NCBI RefSeq assembly: GCF_040438645.1
Contig: NZ_CP159256.1
Span: 558,001 to 622,000, forward strand
Direction of reading: 5' to 3'
DNA length: 64,000 nucleotides
Source of the DNA: Mesorhizobium sp. WSM2240
Lineage (GTDB): Bacteria; Pseudomonadota; Alphaproteobacteria; Rhizobiales; Rhizobiaceae
Below the pieces are notes generated by a model that made no database searches, was not told the origin of the DNA, and was given only the letters and a program-made list of their open reading frames with translations. Shown piece by piece: positions 8,544-17,495 of the stretch. Positions within the stretch are counted from its first letter, which is position 1. Each line of letters opens with the position of its first letter. Position numbers and translations under genes: made by a program.

Positions 8544-11500
8544 ATGAAATCCTGGCTGCTTGCGGTTGTCGCCGTCCCCGTTCTGATCTGTATCGCCGCC
8601 GCTGTATGGATCGCAGGCCCGCAAATCGGCTTCGGCGACGCGCGGCCTCTGCAATCCGGCCTGGCCCGCATGGTGATCGTCGCCCTTCTCCTTTTGGCAG
8701 CGGCCTATTTTGCGTTTCGCCTCACGCGTGGGTTTGCTGGCGGCAAGCGGAGCCTCACGGCCGCCGCCGGAAAAGAGCGCAAAGGCATCGACCCCGAAGG
8801 CCTTTCAAAGCGAATGTCCGATGCGCTCAAGCGGCTGGAACGGTCCAGCGGCAGACGCAGCGGCATCATCGACCTGCCCTGGTACGTTGTGATCGGCCCA
8901 GCTGGGTCCGGAAAATCCACTGCCATCGCCCATGGCAGCGAACTCCCGCTCAACGCACCCGTTGCTGTGGCCCCGACCCGCGATTGTGAATTGTTTTTGG
9001 CCGGCGAGGCGATGTTCGTCGACACCGCTGGCCCTCTGGCCATGCAGAACGGGTCGGCTGTCGACCGCAACAACTGGCTGGCCCTGCTGTCCTGGCTCAA
9101 AAAAAGTCGCGGCCGCCGGGCGGTTGATGGCATTATCCTTGTATTCAGCGTCGGCGACATGCTGACGCTCGGCCAGCCCCAGCGGGGCGAGCAGGCCGCC
9201 GCGCTGCGCAAGCGGCTACTGGAGATGCGCGAGGAACTCCAAGTCGCGCTCCCAGTCTACGTTCTTTTCACCAAGGCCGACTTCATCCCGGGTTTTTGGG
9301 AGTTCTTTGGTGCCTTCGATACGGCACGAAAGACCAAAGTCTGGGGCGCCACCTTCGCTCCGCACGATCTGAACGGCGCCACCAGCACGCAGGCGCAGGT
9401 CGAATTCGACGCGCTGGCCGCGCGCCTTTCGGAAGAGGTGACGGACCGGCTGCACGAGGAGCCCGATACTGCCGCGCGCGTGGCCATTTTCGATTTTCCC
9501 CAGCAGTTCGCGGCGTTGAAACAACAAGTGGTTGAGTTGCTGAACATGCTGACTTCCGGGAAGGATCAGCCGGTTGCAAATCTGCGCGGGTTCTTCTTTT
9601 CCTCCGCACTTCACGACAGGGCGAAGTATGGGCCACACGGCGAATGCGGCTATTTCCTTCGCGACCTCCTGGGAAAAATCATTCCAGCTGATTCCAGCCG
9701 GCATTTGCGGACTGCTGGCGGGCGTCACGCAGCCTTTCTGCGCTTTGCCAGCCTGGCCGCGGTGGCGCTGGTGAGCGCCGCGTTGCTGGGCGCATGGGCC
9801 GTCAGCTTCAGCAAAAACCGGTCGCTGATCGAAGCCACCACAACCGTGGCCGAAACGGTCGGGGCGGAGGAGCAACTCAGGAATGCCGCGGTCAGCGACG
9901 TGGACCTTGAGAACATTGTCGGTGTGCTGGCCATGCTGCGTGACGCTCCGGCCGGTTACGCAACTCGCGAAATGCCCACGCCGATCGAGGAAACGTTCGG
10001 CCTCAGCCAGCGCGGCAAGCTTCTTTCGGCTGCCGAAACTGCCTACCGGCAGGCGGCTGAACGGCTATTGCGTTCACGCCTCATATTGCAGACCGAGCAG
10101 ACAATACAAGCCAGCATTGGCGATCCGGGGATGCTTTACGAGCCGCTCAAAATATACCTCATGCTTGGCGGCCAAGCACCGCGGGTCGACGACGAACTGG
10201 TCATCGCCTGGTTCAAGCGCGATTGGGAGCAGAACCGGTATCCAGGCTCAGCCAACCGTGAAGGCCGGGAGGAACTCGAGACGCATCTGCGCGCCATGCT
10301 CGAGCTTGACGATGGCCAGGAGTATTCCTTCCTGATCGATCGCCCTCTGATCGAGGCAGCGCAAAGATCATTGTCGCGAATGGACGTGCAGGAGTTCGCC
10401 TGGGTTCAGATCAAGTCCGCCATCCATTCGGCGCAGCTTCAAGACTTTTCGCTTGTCGCCAACGCAGGTCCGCAAGCTGCACAGGTCTTGGAGACAGTGG
10501 ACGGTCGCGGGCTGGCGGCTCTGAAGGTGCCGGGCATCTACACCTATTCCGGCTTTAACGACTTTCTCCTGCCGCAGCTTGCGGCGGTTGCCACACGGGT
10601 GGTCGAGGATCAATGGGTAATGGGGGCCGGCGGCGAGCAGGTCGGCGTCGAGCAACAGTTGAAACGGCTCGGCCCGCTGCTGCTCGATCGCTATAGCAAG
10701 GATTTTATCGCAGCATGGGCCGACATGCTGGACGATTTGAAGCTGAAGCCGATGGCCGAGGACAGCCCGCAATACGTCTCGCTGGCGGCGGCATCCTCGG
10801 TGACATCGCCGATCCGGCTGCTCGTCGAAGCCATTTCCCGGGAGACCGGCGTGACACGAGTAGACGAAGGCGCGGCCGAATCTGACGAAACGGCCAAAAA
10901 GCGCACTGCCATGATTGAAGGCCTGGCGCGCATAGGCCTCGATATTTCGCAGGGCAAGTCTCAAGCGCGCGCGGGTGGCGCATTCGCCAAAACCATGTCG
11001 CAGGCGCCAGGGGCCGGTATCGAAATCCAGTTTCTGCCATTCCGGAGGCTGGTCGAAGGCGGTAGCGGGCGGCGGCCCATCGATGCTCTCGTCCAGAATT
11101 TCTATGAAATCTACCAGAGCTTGGTGCTGGTGGCCAACAGCCCGGCTCAAGCAGAGCGCGCGACCGCCAACCTGCAGCTCCAGGTTCTGAATTTGAGAGC
11201 AAACGCCTCGCGCCTGCCAAAGCAACTGGCCAGAATGATCAGTGCGGTGGCGGACGATCTCGAGGGCGATGTGGCAAGGAGCTCGCTAACGCAGTTGAGC
11301 AATGCGCTTGCCGAGGCGGTCACCGGGCCTTGCCAGGAGGTCGTAACCGACACCTATCCGTTCACGCGCACAAGCCCCCGCGACATATCTATTCCCGATT
11401 TTTCGAGGCTGTTCGCGCCGAACGGCGAGTTCGACCGCTTTTTCGCCCAGCACCTGGCGCCGCTCGCCGACATCGGCAACCCCGACTGGCAGTGGAGAGA

Positions 11501-11987
11501 GGACAGCCGCCTCGGCCGCAACCTGTCCATGTCGACGCTGAGATCCTTCCAGCATGCGGCAGCGATCCGCGATGCTTTCTTTCCGCAAGGAGAGGCTTTT
11601 CCGGCGATCGCCCTCACCTTCACGCCGTTCTCGCTGCACAGCGACGCCGACATGGCCTTGCTCAACATCAATGGACATATCGTGCAGAGCTACCAGGGCG
11701 GCAGTGCGCCGGCGAGCTTCAACTGGCCGGAGGAAGGCCATTCGAACGCGGTCAATCTCAGCCTATCGCCAGAAATCCCAGGCCGCGACTTCGAGGTAGA
11801 GTTCAAAGGGCCCTGGGCGCTGATGCGCCTGCTCGACACTGGTACGATCAGCCGCGACGGCGACAAACTGCAGGCGCGTTTTGTCATAGGCGGGCGTGAT
11901 GTCGCTTATACTATTGAGGTCGGCGCAAGGCAAAACCCCTTTCTTCTCGAATCTCTTCGGGAATTCACCTGCCCGGACGGCTTATGA
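8544..11987 (+). CDS. tssM: TssM/IcmF (ImpL) T6SS inner-membrane ATPase-like protein
   Basis: TssM spans the inner membrane and periplasm, binds TssL and TssJ, and forms the core of the T6SS membrane complex. The 1147-residue length is normal. Two N-terminal helices (about 4-26 and 40-60) are followed by a cytosolic GTPase-like domain. Its intact Walker A motif (GPAGSGKST, residues 118-126) means this is an ATP-binding type TssM. A third helix lies near residue 410 (SLAAVALVSAALLGAWAV). The remainder is the periplasmic IcmF-related region, including an IDALVQNFYEIYQSL segment and a C-terminal beta-rich TssM_C domain. It begins 40 bp after tssL, and its 3' end lies just ahead of pppA, so co-transcription is likely. 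Confidence 0.95.
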   Translation: MKSWLLAVVAVPVLICIAAAVWIAGPQIGFGDARPLQSGLARMVIVALLLLAAAYFAFRLTRGFAGGKRSLTAAAGKERKGIDPEGLSKRMSDALKRLERSSGRRSGIIDLPWYVVIGPAGSGKSTAIAHGSELPLNAPVAVAPTRDCELFLAGEAMFVDTAGPLAMQNGSAVDRNNWLALLSWLKKSRGRRAVDGIILVFSVGDMLTLGQPQRGEQAAALRKRLLEMREELQVALPVYVLFTKADFIPGFWEFFGAFDTARKTKVWGATFAPHDLNGATSTQAQVEFDALAARLSEEVTDRLHEEPDTAARVAIFDFPQQFAALKQQVVELLNMLTSGKDQPVANLRGFFFSSALHDRAKYGPHGECGYFLRDLLGKIIPADSSRHLRTAGGRHAAFLRFASLAAVALVSAALLGAWAVSFSKNRSLIEATTTVAETVGAEEQLRNAAVSDVDLENIVGVLAMLRDAPAGYATREMPTPIEETFGLSQRGKLLSAAETAYRQAAERLLRSRLILQTEQTIQASIGDPGMLYEPLKIYLMLGGQAPRVDDELVIAWFKRDWEQNRYPGSANREGREELETHLRAMLELDDGQEYSFLIDRPLIEAAQRSLSRMDVQEFAWVQIKSAIHSAQLQDFSLVANAGPQAAQVLETVDGRGLAALKVPGIYTYSGFNDFLLPQLAAVATRVVEDQWVMGAGGEQVGVEQQLKRLGPLLLDRYSKDFIAAWADMLDDLKLKPMAEDSPQYVSLAAASSVTSPIRLLVEAISRETGVTRVDEGAAESDETAKKRTAMIEGLARIGLDISQGKSQARAGGAFAKTMSQAPGAGIEIQFLPFRRLVEGGSGRRPIDALVQNFYEIYQSLVLVANSPAQAERATANLQLQVLNLRANASRLPKQLARMISAVADDLEGDVARSSLTQLSNALAEAVTGPCQEVVTDTYPFTRTSPRDISIPDFSRLFAPNGEFDRFFAQHLAPLADIGNPDWQWREDSRLGRNLSMSTLRSFQHAAAIRDAFFPQGEAFPAIALTFTPFSLHSDADMALLNINGHIVQSYQGGSAPASFNWPEEGHSNAVNLSLSPEIPGRDFEVEFKGPWALMRLLDTGTISRDGDKLQARFVIGGRDVAYTIEVGARQNPFLLESLREFTCPDGL

Positions 11988-12060
11988 CTTACTCCCCGCC
12001 CGAAGCTGTGGCAGATTGCGAAATCTGTTCTTGGCTGAACGGGAGAGGCTTGGAAGCAAG

Positions 12061-12828
12061 TTGAGCGAGGTCGCCCTCCAAATCGAAAGCTACGGCGTCA
12101 GTCACAAGGGCTGCGTACGCCTCGTCAATGAAGACAGGTTCCTGATCGAGCCACAGAGCGGGCTTTGGCTGGTCGCCGACGGCATGGGTGGACACGCTGC
12201 CGGCGAGGTCGCCTCGTCCAGCATCGTCGAGCACCTCGCTACGATTGGGGTGGCAAGCTCTGCGCCGGATCTGCGCGCGCGGTTTGAAGATCGGTTGAGC
12301 CGCGCCCATGACGAAATCCGCAAGCTGTCGCAAGCGCGCGGCGCGACGATCGGCTCCACCATCGCCGCCCTTTTGGCAATGGAGGGCCGCTTCGCCTGCC
12401 TGTGGTCGGGCGACAGCCGCGTCTATCTGGTGCGCGAAGGGGCGATAACCCAGCTTTCGCGCGATCACACCGAGGTTCAAGAACTCCTTGATCGAGGCGT
12501 CCTAAGTCCGGCGGAAGCACGAACCTGGCCGCGGCGCAACGTCATCACGCGCGCCGTCGGCGTCACCGAGGAGATCGTCATCGATTTCCAACAGGGCGAA
12601 ACATTGCCGGGCGACATTTTTGTGCTTGGCACGGATGGATTGACCTCGCATGTAGCAGATGCGGAAATCGAGGCTGCGGTGACATCGGCGGCACCCGAGG
12701 ATGCCTGCGGACATCTCCTGGATACCGTGCTTTCGCGGGGCGGCACGGATAATGTGACCATTGTGGTGGTGCGCTTCACAGGAGCTGAACAGGCACCTTC
12801 CACCCGCGCTGCCGGCAACGGATCGTGA
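12061..12828 (+). CDS. pppA: PppA-type PP2C serine/threonine protein phosphatase
   Basis: This phosphatase would oppose the adjacent PpkA kinase in post-translational control of the T6SS. PP2C motifs appear in order: NEDRF, LWLVADGMGGH (metal-binding Asp-Gly), GSTIAALL, WSGDSRVYLVREG, LGTDGLT and GGTDNVTIVVV. The frame is open back to 11896, inside tssM, but homologous content begins only near SYGVSHKGCVRLVNED. I therefore chose the TTG at 12061, which follows an AAGCAAG/GGAAG ribosome-site-like stretch and leaves 73 bp after tssM; this start is uncertain. No TagF fusion is visible, unlike the Agrobacterium TagF-PppA arrangement. The gene ends 7 bp before ppkA. Confidence 0.93.
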   Translation: MSEVALQIESYGVSHKGCVRLVNEDRFLIEPQSGLWLVADGMGGHAAGEVASSSIVEHLATIGVASSAPDLRARFEDRLSRAHDEIRKLSQARGATIGSTIAALLAMEGRFACLWSGDSRVYLVREGAITQLSRDHTEVQELLDRGVLSPAEARTWPRRNVITRAVGVTEEIVIDFQQGETLPGDIFVLGTDGLTSHVADAEIEAAVTSAAPEDACGHLLDTVLSRGGTDNVTIVVVRFTGAEQAPSTRAAGNGS

Positions 12829-12835
12829 CAGCACT

Positions 12836-14992
12836 ATGAGTTCCGACGACAAGACCAGATTCCTGCCCGAAGCGGGCCGGGTGACAATTGGCACCCAACT
12901 CAGCGGGATTTACGAACTCGACGAGCACCTCGCGTCGGGCGGCATGGGAGAAGTGTATCGCGGCCACAACATTCAAACCGGCGACCTGGTTGCGATCAAG
13001 ATCGTGCTGCCCGAATTTTCCCGCGACCAGACCATTCTGTCTCTGTTTCGCAAGGAAGCCTCCGTTCTCAACCACCTGTCGCACGATGCTGTGGTGCGTT
13101 ACCACGTCTTCACAATCGACCCGGGCATTGGCCGACCCTACCTGGCCATGGAATTCGTAAACGGCGAGAGTCTCCACGATGTGATCCGGCGGGGGCCGAT
13201 GCCGACCGAACAAGTTCGCAGGCTGTGCCTGCGCCTTGCCGACGGACTGAGCGCGGTTCACGGAGCCAATACTTTCCATCGCGACCTCTCGCCGGACAAC
13301 ATCATCTTGCCGAGCGGGCGCGTCGAGCGCGCCAAGATCATCGACTTCGGCATCGCCCGGTCGGCCAAGATCGGAGACGGAACCCTGATCGGGGGACGCT
13401 TCGCCGGAAAATACAATTACGTTTCGCCCGAGCAGTTGGGCCTTTATGGCGGCGAAGTCAGCGAGCAGTCCGACATATACAGTCTTGGATTGGTGCTTGC
13501 GGCGGCGCTCCGGGGAGCACCTATCGACATGGCCGGGTCGCAATCGGAAGTGGTCGACAAGCGCCGCATGCTGCCGGACCTCTCTGGGATCGATGAGTCA
13601 TTGCGACCGCTTCTGGTTTCCATGCTGCAACCGGACCCGAAAAACCGGCCAGCCAGTATGGCGGAGATCGTCGAGATTGCGCGGATCGGCCTTAGCGGGA
13701 GCCAAACTCCCAGTCCGGCCCTGTGGGGCGGCGAGGCGGACACGAGGCAACTGCATCAAATACCCGTCTCTCACCAGCCATCGATCGAAAGCCGGCTGCC
13801 GGGCATGCCTTCGCCGTCACCGCAATCAAGGTCGGCCGGGAGCCCAGAACCTTGGGACCCGGCGAGAGCAAGCCCGAGAAATTTCGTGCCGCACGCACCG
13901 CCAGCGCTCCGCGGCCAGCCGCCGCCAGCCACGGCGAATGGTGCACCCATCGATCGCACGCGTTCGAAGTCCACTCGTGTCCTGATTATTGCCGGACTGG
14001 CCGCTATCGCCCTAATTGCCGGAGCCGGTGGCTATTTCGGTGGCCTTTTCGACCCGACTCCGCCCCCTGACATTTCTGATCCTGCTCCAGCAGAACCGCC
14101 TGTCGCCGAGGCGCCTGAGGAGACGGACGTGCTGTCGCAAGCCGATTCTGCCCAAGCTCCCGTCAGTGGACGAGAAGCAGCAGACAAACCGTCCGCCGAT
14201 ACTGGCCCTCCGCCGCCAGAGCAGCTGCAGACAGAAAAAGAGATTGTCGAACAGCCAGCTGAGCAGAAAGCTGCAGTCCCAGAGGAGGAGGTTCCAGGTC
14301 CGGATGAGGATGTTGCAGTCCTGGATCCGGCCAGGCAGGCTCCCGCTGCCGAGGCGCTAGATGGCGTCGCAGAACGGATTTCGTGGCTTCGCAACTATCC
14401 TGGCGGCGACTGTTTCTATGCCATCGCGACTTCGGCCGCCGACACTGCGATCGAGATCGAGGGGTTCGGAACCACTGTTGAGCCTTTCATGGAAATGCTC
14501 ACCGACTTTCAGGCGAAGTTCGGCTTCGAACCTGAGATAGGTGTGCGGCTCATCGAGCCGGCGCAATGCGTCATTACGGATTTCATGCGTGGCCTCGGCG
14601 GTGCTGCCGAGGCGCCTCAACTTACTCTCGACCGGACGTCGGTGCCGAGCGGTTCTGCGGTCAGCGGGGAACTGGAAATGCCGGAGGGCCGCAGTTCGAA
14701 CCTCTTGCTGATCGATCACAGGGGCATGGTGTTCAATCTCGACAGCCGCTTGATCGGGGCGCCTAACAAGGCCTCGTTCAGCATCCCAATCGGTCTCAGC
14801 GCGACAGACGCCGCTGCGGGCCAGGCTGTTCCGCAGGTTATTGTCGCGGTTACCTCCCCGGACGGCATCGACGCCGCCGAAATCTCCAAGCCGAGACCGG
14901 CCGCCGAGGTGTTTCCAGGCATTCTTTCTGAAATTCAGGCCAGGAAGCTTGTAAGCGGAGCCACCGCCAAATATTTCCGGCTCGGCGGTTAA
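12836..14992 (+). CDS. ppkA: PpkA-type transmembrane serine/threonine protein kinase
   Basis: Hanks-type kinase expected to phosphorylate T6SS components such as TssL. The kinase domain spans about residues 26-290: Gly loop ASGGMGEVYRG, Lys55 in VAIKI, catalytic Asp150 in HRDLSPDN, DFG Asp170, then SPEQLGLYGG. A Pro-rich linker precedes one transmembrane helix (about 381-403). A second acidic Pro/Glu-rich linker, presumably periplasmic, leads to a terminal domain (about 512-718) beginning WLRNYPGGDCFYAI. That domain is recognisably the same as the C-terminal domain of the TonB-like protein encoded immediately downstream on the opposite strand. This differs from Pseudomonas PpkA, which carries a von Willebrand domain. 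The ATG at 12836 was chosen over the upstream frame start because it lies 7 bp after the pppA stop and gives a normal kinase N-terminus. Confidence 0.94.
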   Translation: MSSDDKTRFLPEAGRVTIGTQLSGIYELDEHLASGGMGEVYRGHNIQTGDLVAIKIVLPEFSRDQTILSLFRKEASVLNHLSHDAVVRYHVFTIDPGIGRPYLAMEFVNGESLHDVIRRGPMPTEQVRRLCLRLADGLSAVHGANTFHRDLSPDNIILPSGRVERAKIIDFGIARSAKIGDGTLIGGRFAGKYNYVSPEQLGLYGGEVSEQSDIYSLGLVLAAALRGAPIDMAGSQSEVVDKRRMLPDLSGIDESLRPLLVSMLQPDPKNRPASMAEIVEIARIGLSGSQTPSPALWGGEADTRQLHQIPVSHQPSIESRLPGMPSPSPQSRSAGSPEPWDPARASPRNFVPHAPPALRGQPPPATANGAPIDRTRSKSTRVLIIAGLAAIALIAGAGGYFGGLFDPTPPPDISDPAPAEPPVAEAPEETDVLSQADSAQAPVSGREAADKPSADTGPPPPEQLQTEKEIVEQPAEQKAAVPEEEVPGPDEDVAVLDPARQAPAAEALDGVAERISWLRNYPGGDCFYAIATSAADTAIEIEGFGTTVEPFMEMLTDFQAKFGFEPEIGVRLIEPAQCVITDFMRGLGGAAEAPQLTLDRTSVPSGSAVSGELEMPEGRSSNLLLIDHRGMVFNLDSRLIGAPNKASFSIPIGLSATDAAAGQAVPQVIVAVTSPDGIDAAEISKPRPAAEVFPGILSEIQARKLVSGATAKYFRLGG

Positions 14993-15074
14993 CAAAACCG
15001 GCACGCTCCCGGCCGCTTCCCGCGTTCTGGCCCACGCAGCCTCACGGCAGCTCGGCTTGGCCTTGCTGCTCAGG

Positions 15075-16637
15075 TCAGCGGACGATGAACGATGCGACCC
15101 CGAAATCCACCTGGTTGCCCTGCTTCAGTATTTCCTTGCGCAACTGTTCGAAATACGGCTGTGCCTGCGTGCCCTCATGGACTGCAAAAGTGAGCAACGG
15201 ATGATCGCTGGCGATCGCAAGAAGCAGTTGGACAGTCCCTACCGGGCCGTCGGTCAGGGTGAGTGGAGCCCGGAATGATACTGTATTTCCGGCCTCGGGC
15301 ATGAGATCCTGCAATTCCTGTACCTTGCCATCGTCATCGATGATGATCAGGTAGAGCCACCTACGGCGGAAATTGTGGATACGGCCCGTTAGCATCTCAC
15401 CGCTCCTGACTTCCGGCCTGGCAGTTTGTACGGGGAGAGGCTGTTCAGGATAAGCAGCGAGATCACTGGCGAAGGTAAGCGCTGCACACTGCGCATCGGC
15501 GACGAGATGACCACGAACTGCGGCGGGCGTCTCGATCAATTGACTGATGCGGCGACCAAGTTCAACGGTCCGCTCAACAGTGGCGGCATATCCGTTCACC
15601 TCGATCACATTGCCACGCGCTGAAGCCAGAGCCAGGAAGCACTGACGGGGCTCGGAAGACAGAAAATCCAGCAGCTTGGCGTAGCTCTGCCTCGGCGTTT
15701 CCGTGGGCGGAAGGGGGTCTGGAGGGCTAGGCCGGAGAAGCGCAACGGTCTGCTCAGGATCGGTAGGCGTGGCCGCGTCGAGCTTGATGCGAGGAGCGGA
15801 TTTGACGGCGATTTGGCGACCGGCTGCATTCACATGCGCCCGGTTCTGATGCCTGCGCAGTCTCGCACGACTTGCCCGGGGCGCCGTTGCTACCGGATGG
15901 CGCTGTACGACCTGGGCTGACGCAATTGCCTGCGGCTGCGCGCGCACAGCAGGAGGTGGGGACTGCGGCCGGACCGCATTCGCGGTGCTGTTTGGACGCA
16001 ACGCAGGCACGCTTGGCGCGGAGGGCTCGGCGACGACGTGCTGCCGCTGTTGGGCGATTGGCAGCTGCCGAGGATCAGAAGCGCGCTCTGGCGACGCTGC
16101 CGATACGGCGCGCGCTGGCTGGGACGGCTGGACGGTTTGAGCGGCAGCCCGGCGCCTGGATGCAGGTGCCGCGCGAAAACTCGGCGGTGCTGGCCTGGCC
16201 GCGTCAGTTGCTGCCACCGCGGCCAATCGTTGTGCTTGGGTCGGCACACGCTTCGCGTGGCTTTGTGCCTCGGGCTGCACGCGGCCAGCAGTGGGCGGCG
16301 CTTGCTGCGCGACGGCGCTGACCGCAACTGCTGTGAGTTGTTTGCGCACCCGGCCGGTATCCTCGACGTGCTCGGGCGTCGCTTGGACAGCCTTGAGCGG
16401 CTTCTTCTCCGCTGTCGGAGCCGCCTTTCGCGAGGATGCCGTCTGCCAGGATTTCGGCATAACAGATGCTTTTTTCGCCAATGAGCGCGGCGTCGACTGA
16501 ACCGTAATAAGGGTCTTTGCTGCCGGTTTGCTATCGGTTTGTGGGATCGCCATCAGGGATGCGACAAGGGCGGCATGGATCGCCAGCGAAGCGCAAATAG
16601 CGATGCCCCAGAGAGCTATTTCCGATCTCTGCCTCAC
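15075..16637 (-). CDS. TonB-like energy-transducer protein carrying the PpkA-type C-terminal module
   Basis: Last gene of the ExbB-ExbD-ExbD operon and so in the place of TonB/TolA. Residues 1-9 are polar, then one membrane helix (about 10-32, ALWGIAICASLAIHAALVAS) carries a buried His21, which recalls His20 of TonB. Residues about 35-300 are a long Ala/Pro/Arg-rich, low-complexity span suited to crossing the periplasm. The C-terminal 200 residues do not match the TonB_C or TolA fold by eye. Instead they align with the PpkA tail: CFLALASARGNVIEVNGYAA versus CFYAIATSAADTAIEIEGFG, followed by a shared Gln-Cys and a (Y/L)LI-ID--G motif. The two genes are convergent, 82 bp apart. The ATG at 16637 overlaps the preceding exbD stop by 4 bp. 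Role is inferred: a PMF-driven periplasmic transducer connected with the T6SS kinase. Confidence 0.7.
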   Translation of the reverse strand: MRQRSEIALWGIAICASLAIHAALVASLMAIPQTDSKPAAKTLITVQSTPRSLAKKASVMPKSWQTASSRKAAPTAEKKPLKAVQATPEHVEDTGRVRKQLTAVAVSAVAQQAPPTAGRVQPEAQSHAKRVPTQAQRLAAVAATDAARPAPPSFRAAPASRRRAAAQTVQPSQPARAVSAASPERASDPRQLPIAQQRQHVVAEPSAPSVPALRPNSTANAVRPQSPPPAVRAQPQAIASAQVVQRHPVATAPRASRARLRRHQNRAHVNAAGRQIAVKSAPRIKLDAATPTDPEQTVALLRPSPPDPLPPTETPRQSYAKLLDFLSSEPRQCFLALASARGNVIEVNGYAATVERTVELGRRISQLIETPAAVRGHLVADAQCAALTFASDLAAYPEQPLPVQTARPEVRSGEMLTGRIHNFRRRWLYLIIIDDDGKVQELQDLMPEAGNTVSFRAPLTLTDGPVGTVQLLLAIASDHPLLTFAVHEGTQAQPYFEQLRKEILKQGNQVDFGVASFIVR

Positions 16638-17053
16638 GGGGCTTTCCCAGCGCTTCGGCCCTGCGCATGCAGTGTCACGATACGGACGGGAACATTGGCG
16701 GTGTTGATGCGCGCAAGGATGTCCACAAACTTGTCCGCCTGCACCGTGCGTTCGGCGAGAATATTGAGGAACTGGCTATTGTCCGCAGCTTTCCTGGCTG
16801 CACCGGGCAACGCGTCCATCGACACAGGGGCACCATCGAGAAATAGCGACCCGTCCGCGGTCACAAGCAGCAGAGGCCGGGGGAGATGATCCAGCGGCAA
16901 GTGCTGCGTCAGAGGCACGTCGGTCATCAGTTCGCCTTGGGTTATCAGGCGTCCGGTTGCCAGATAAAACAGCAGGAGAAGAAATACGATATTGATGACA
17001 GCCAGCGAGAAGTCGGGCCGCCGCCGCTTCGGGCGGGAAGGAATATAGTTCAC
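16634..17053 (-). CDS. exbD: Second ExbD/TolR-family protein, channel Asp replaced by Asn
   Basis: ExbD-family subunit with a short basic cytoplasmic N-terminus, one membrane helix (about 15-34) and a periplasmic domain of about 100 residues. In canonical ExbD/TolR the helix reads Leu-Ile-Asp-Val/Met-x-Phe-Leu-Leu-Leu and the Asp carries protons. Here the matching sequence is VINIVFLLLLFYL, with Asn21 at that place. The companion ExbD at 17050-17478 keeps the Asp. The start codon overlaps the end of that gene by 4 bp (ATGA) and its own 3' end overlaps the TonB-like gene by 4 bp, so translation is coupled throughout. A mixed ExbD dimer with one active site is a reasonable inference, not shown. 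Confidence 0.85.
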   Translation of the reverse strand: MNYIPSRPKRRRPDFSLAVINIVFLLLLFYLATGRLITQGELMTDVPLTQHLPLDHLPRPLLLVTADGSLFLDGAPVSMDALPGAARKAADNSQFLNILAERTVQADKFVDILARINTANVPVRIVTLHAQGRSAGKAP

Positions 17054-17478
17054 CGGGCGCTCCCACTGGCGTTCACCAGTGCCACATTGTCCGCCTCAGC
17101 CACTTTGAGAGCCTCAAGCGTGGCAACGATATCCTGAACTGTCGCCCGACCGGTGCAGATTACCAGGAAACTTTGAACCCCATGCGAGACCAGCCCTGCG
17201 ACTTGTGAAGTCACATCGTCGGCAGCAATCCGTTGACCACCGATAGTTACGAAGCCTCGGGAGACGCGGATCGCAAGAACATAGGGCGTCACTGCGCCGG
17301 TCGAGGGCCTTTCGTCGGAGAGGCCGGCAAGATTTCCCATTGGAAGCAGGGAGTATGGCGCCATCTGCGACGACAGCATGAAAAACATCAGCAGCAAGAA
17401 CATGACATCGATCAGGGATGTCAGCACAAACGTCGGGCGGATCTTTCCGGCTTGCCTATGTTTCAGGGCTTGGCCCAA
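17050..17478 (-). CDS. exbD: ExbD/TolR-family biopolymer transport protein
   Basis: Proton-channel partner of ExbB. A basic N-terminus (residues 1-14) precedes one transmembrane helix with the conserved acidic site, Asp24 in SLIDVMFLLLMFFM. The periplasmic domain follows with the usual beta strands (a GQRIAADDV segment) and a conserved VQDIVATLEALKVA stretch near the end. It is 17 bp after exbB and overlaps the next exbD-like gene by 4 bp. Length (142 residues) is normal. The substrate system cannot be told from this subunit alone; the operon partner is an atypical TonB-like protein rather than a TolA or a classical TonB. Confidence 0.9.
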   Translation of the reverse strand: MGQALKHRQAGKIRPTFVLTSLIDVMFLLLMFFMLSSQMAPYSLLPMGNLAGLSDERPSTGAVTPYVLAIRVSRGFVTIGGQRIAADDVTSQVAGLVSHGVQSFLVICTGRATVQDIVATLEALKVAEADNVALVNASGSAR

Positions 17479-17495
17479 CGTCGAATCCCCGGCGA

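Noticed and set aside
13225..13596. Internal frames within ppkA, some starting with ATG
   Set aside because: They are Arg-rich out-of-frame readings of the kinase domain.
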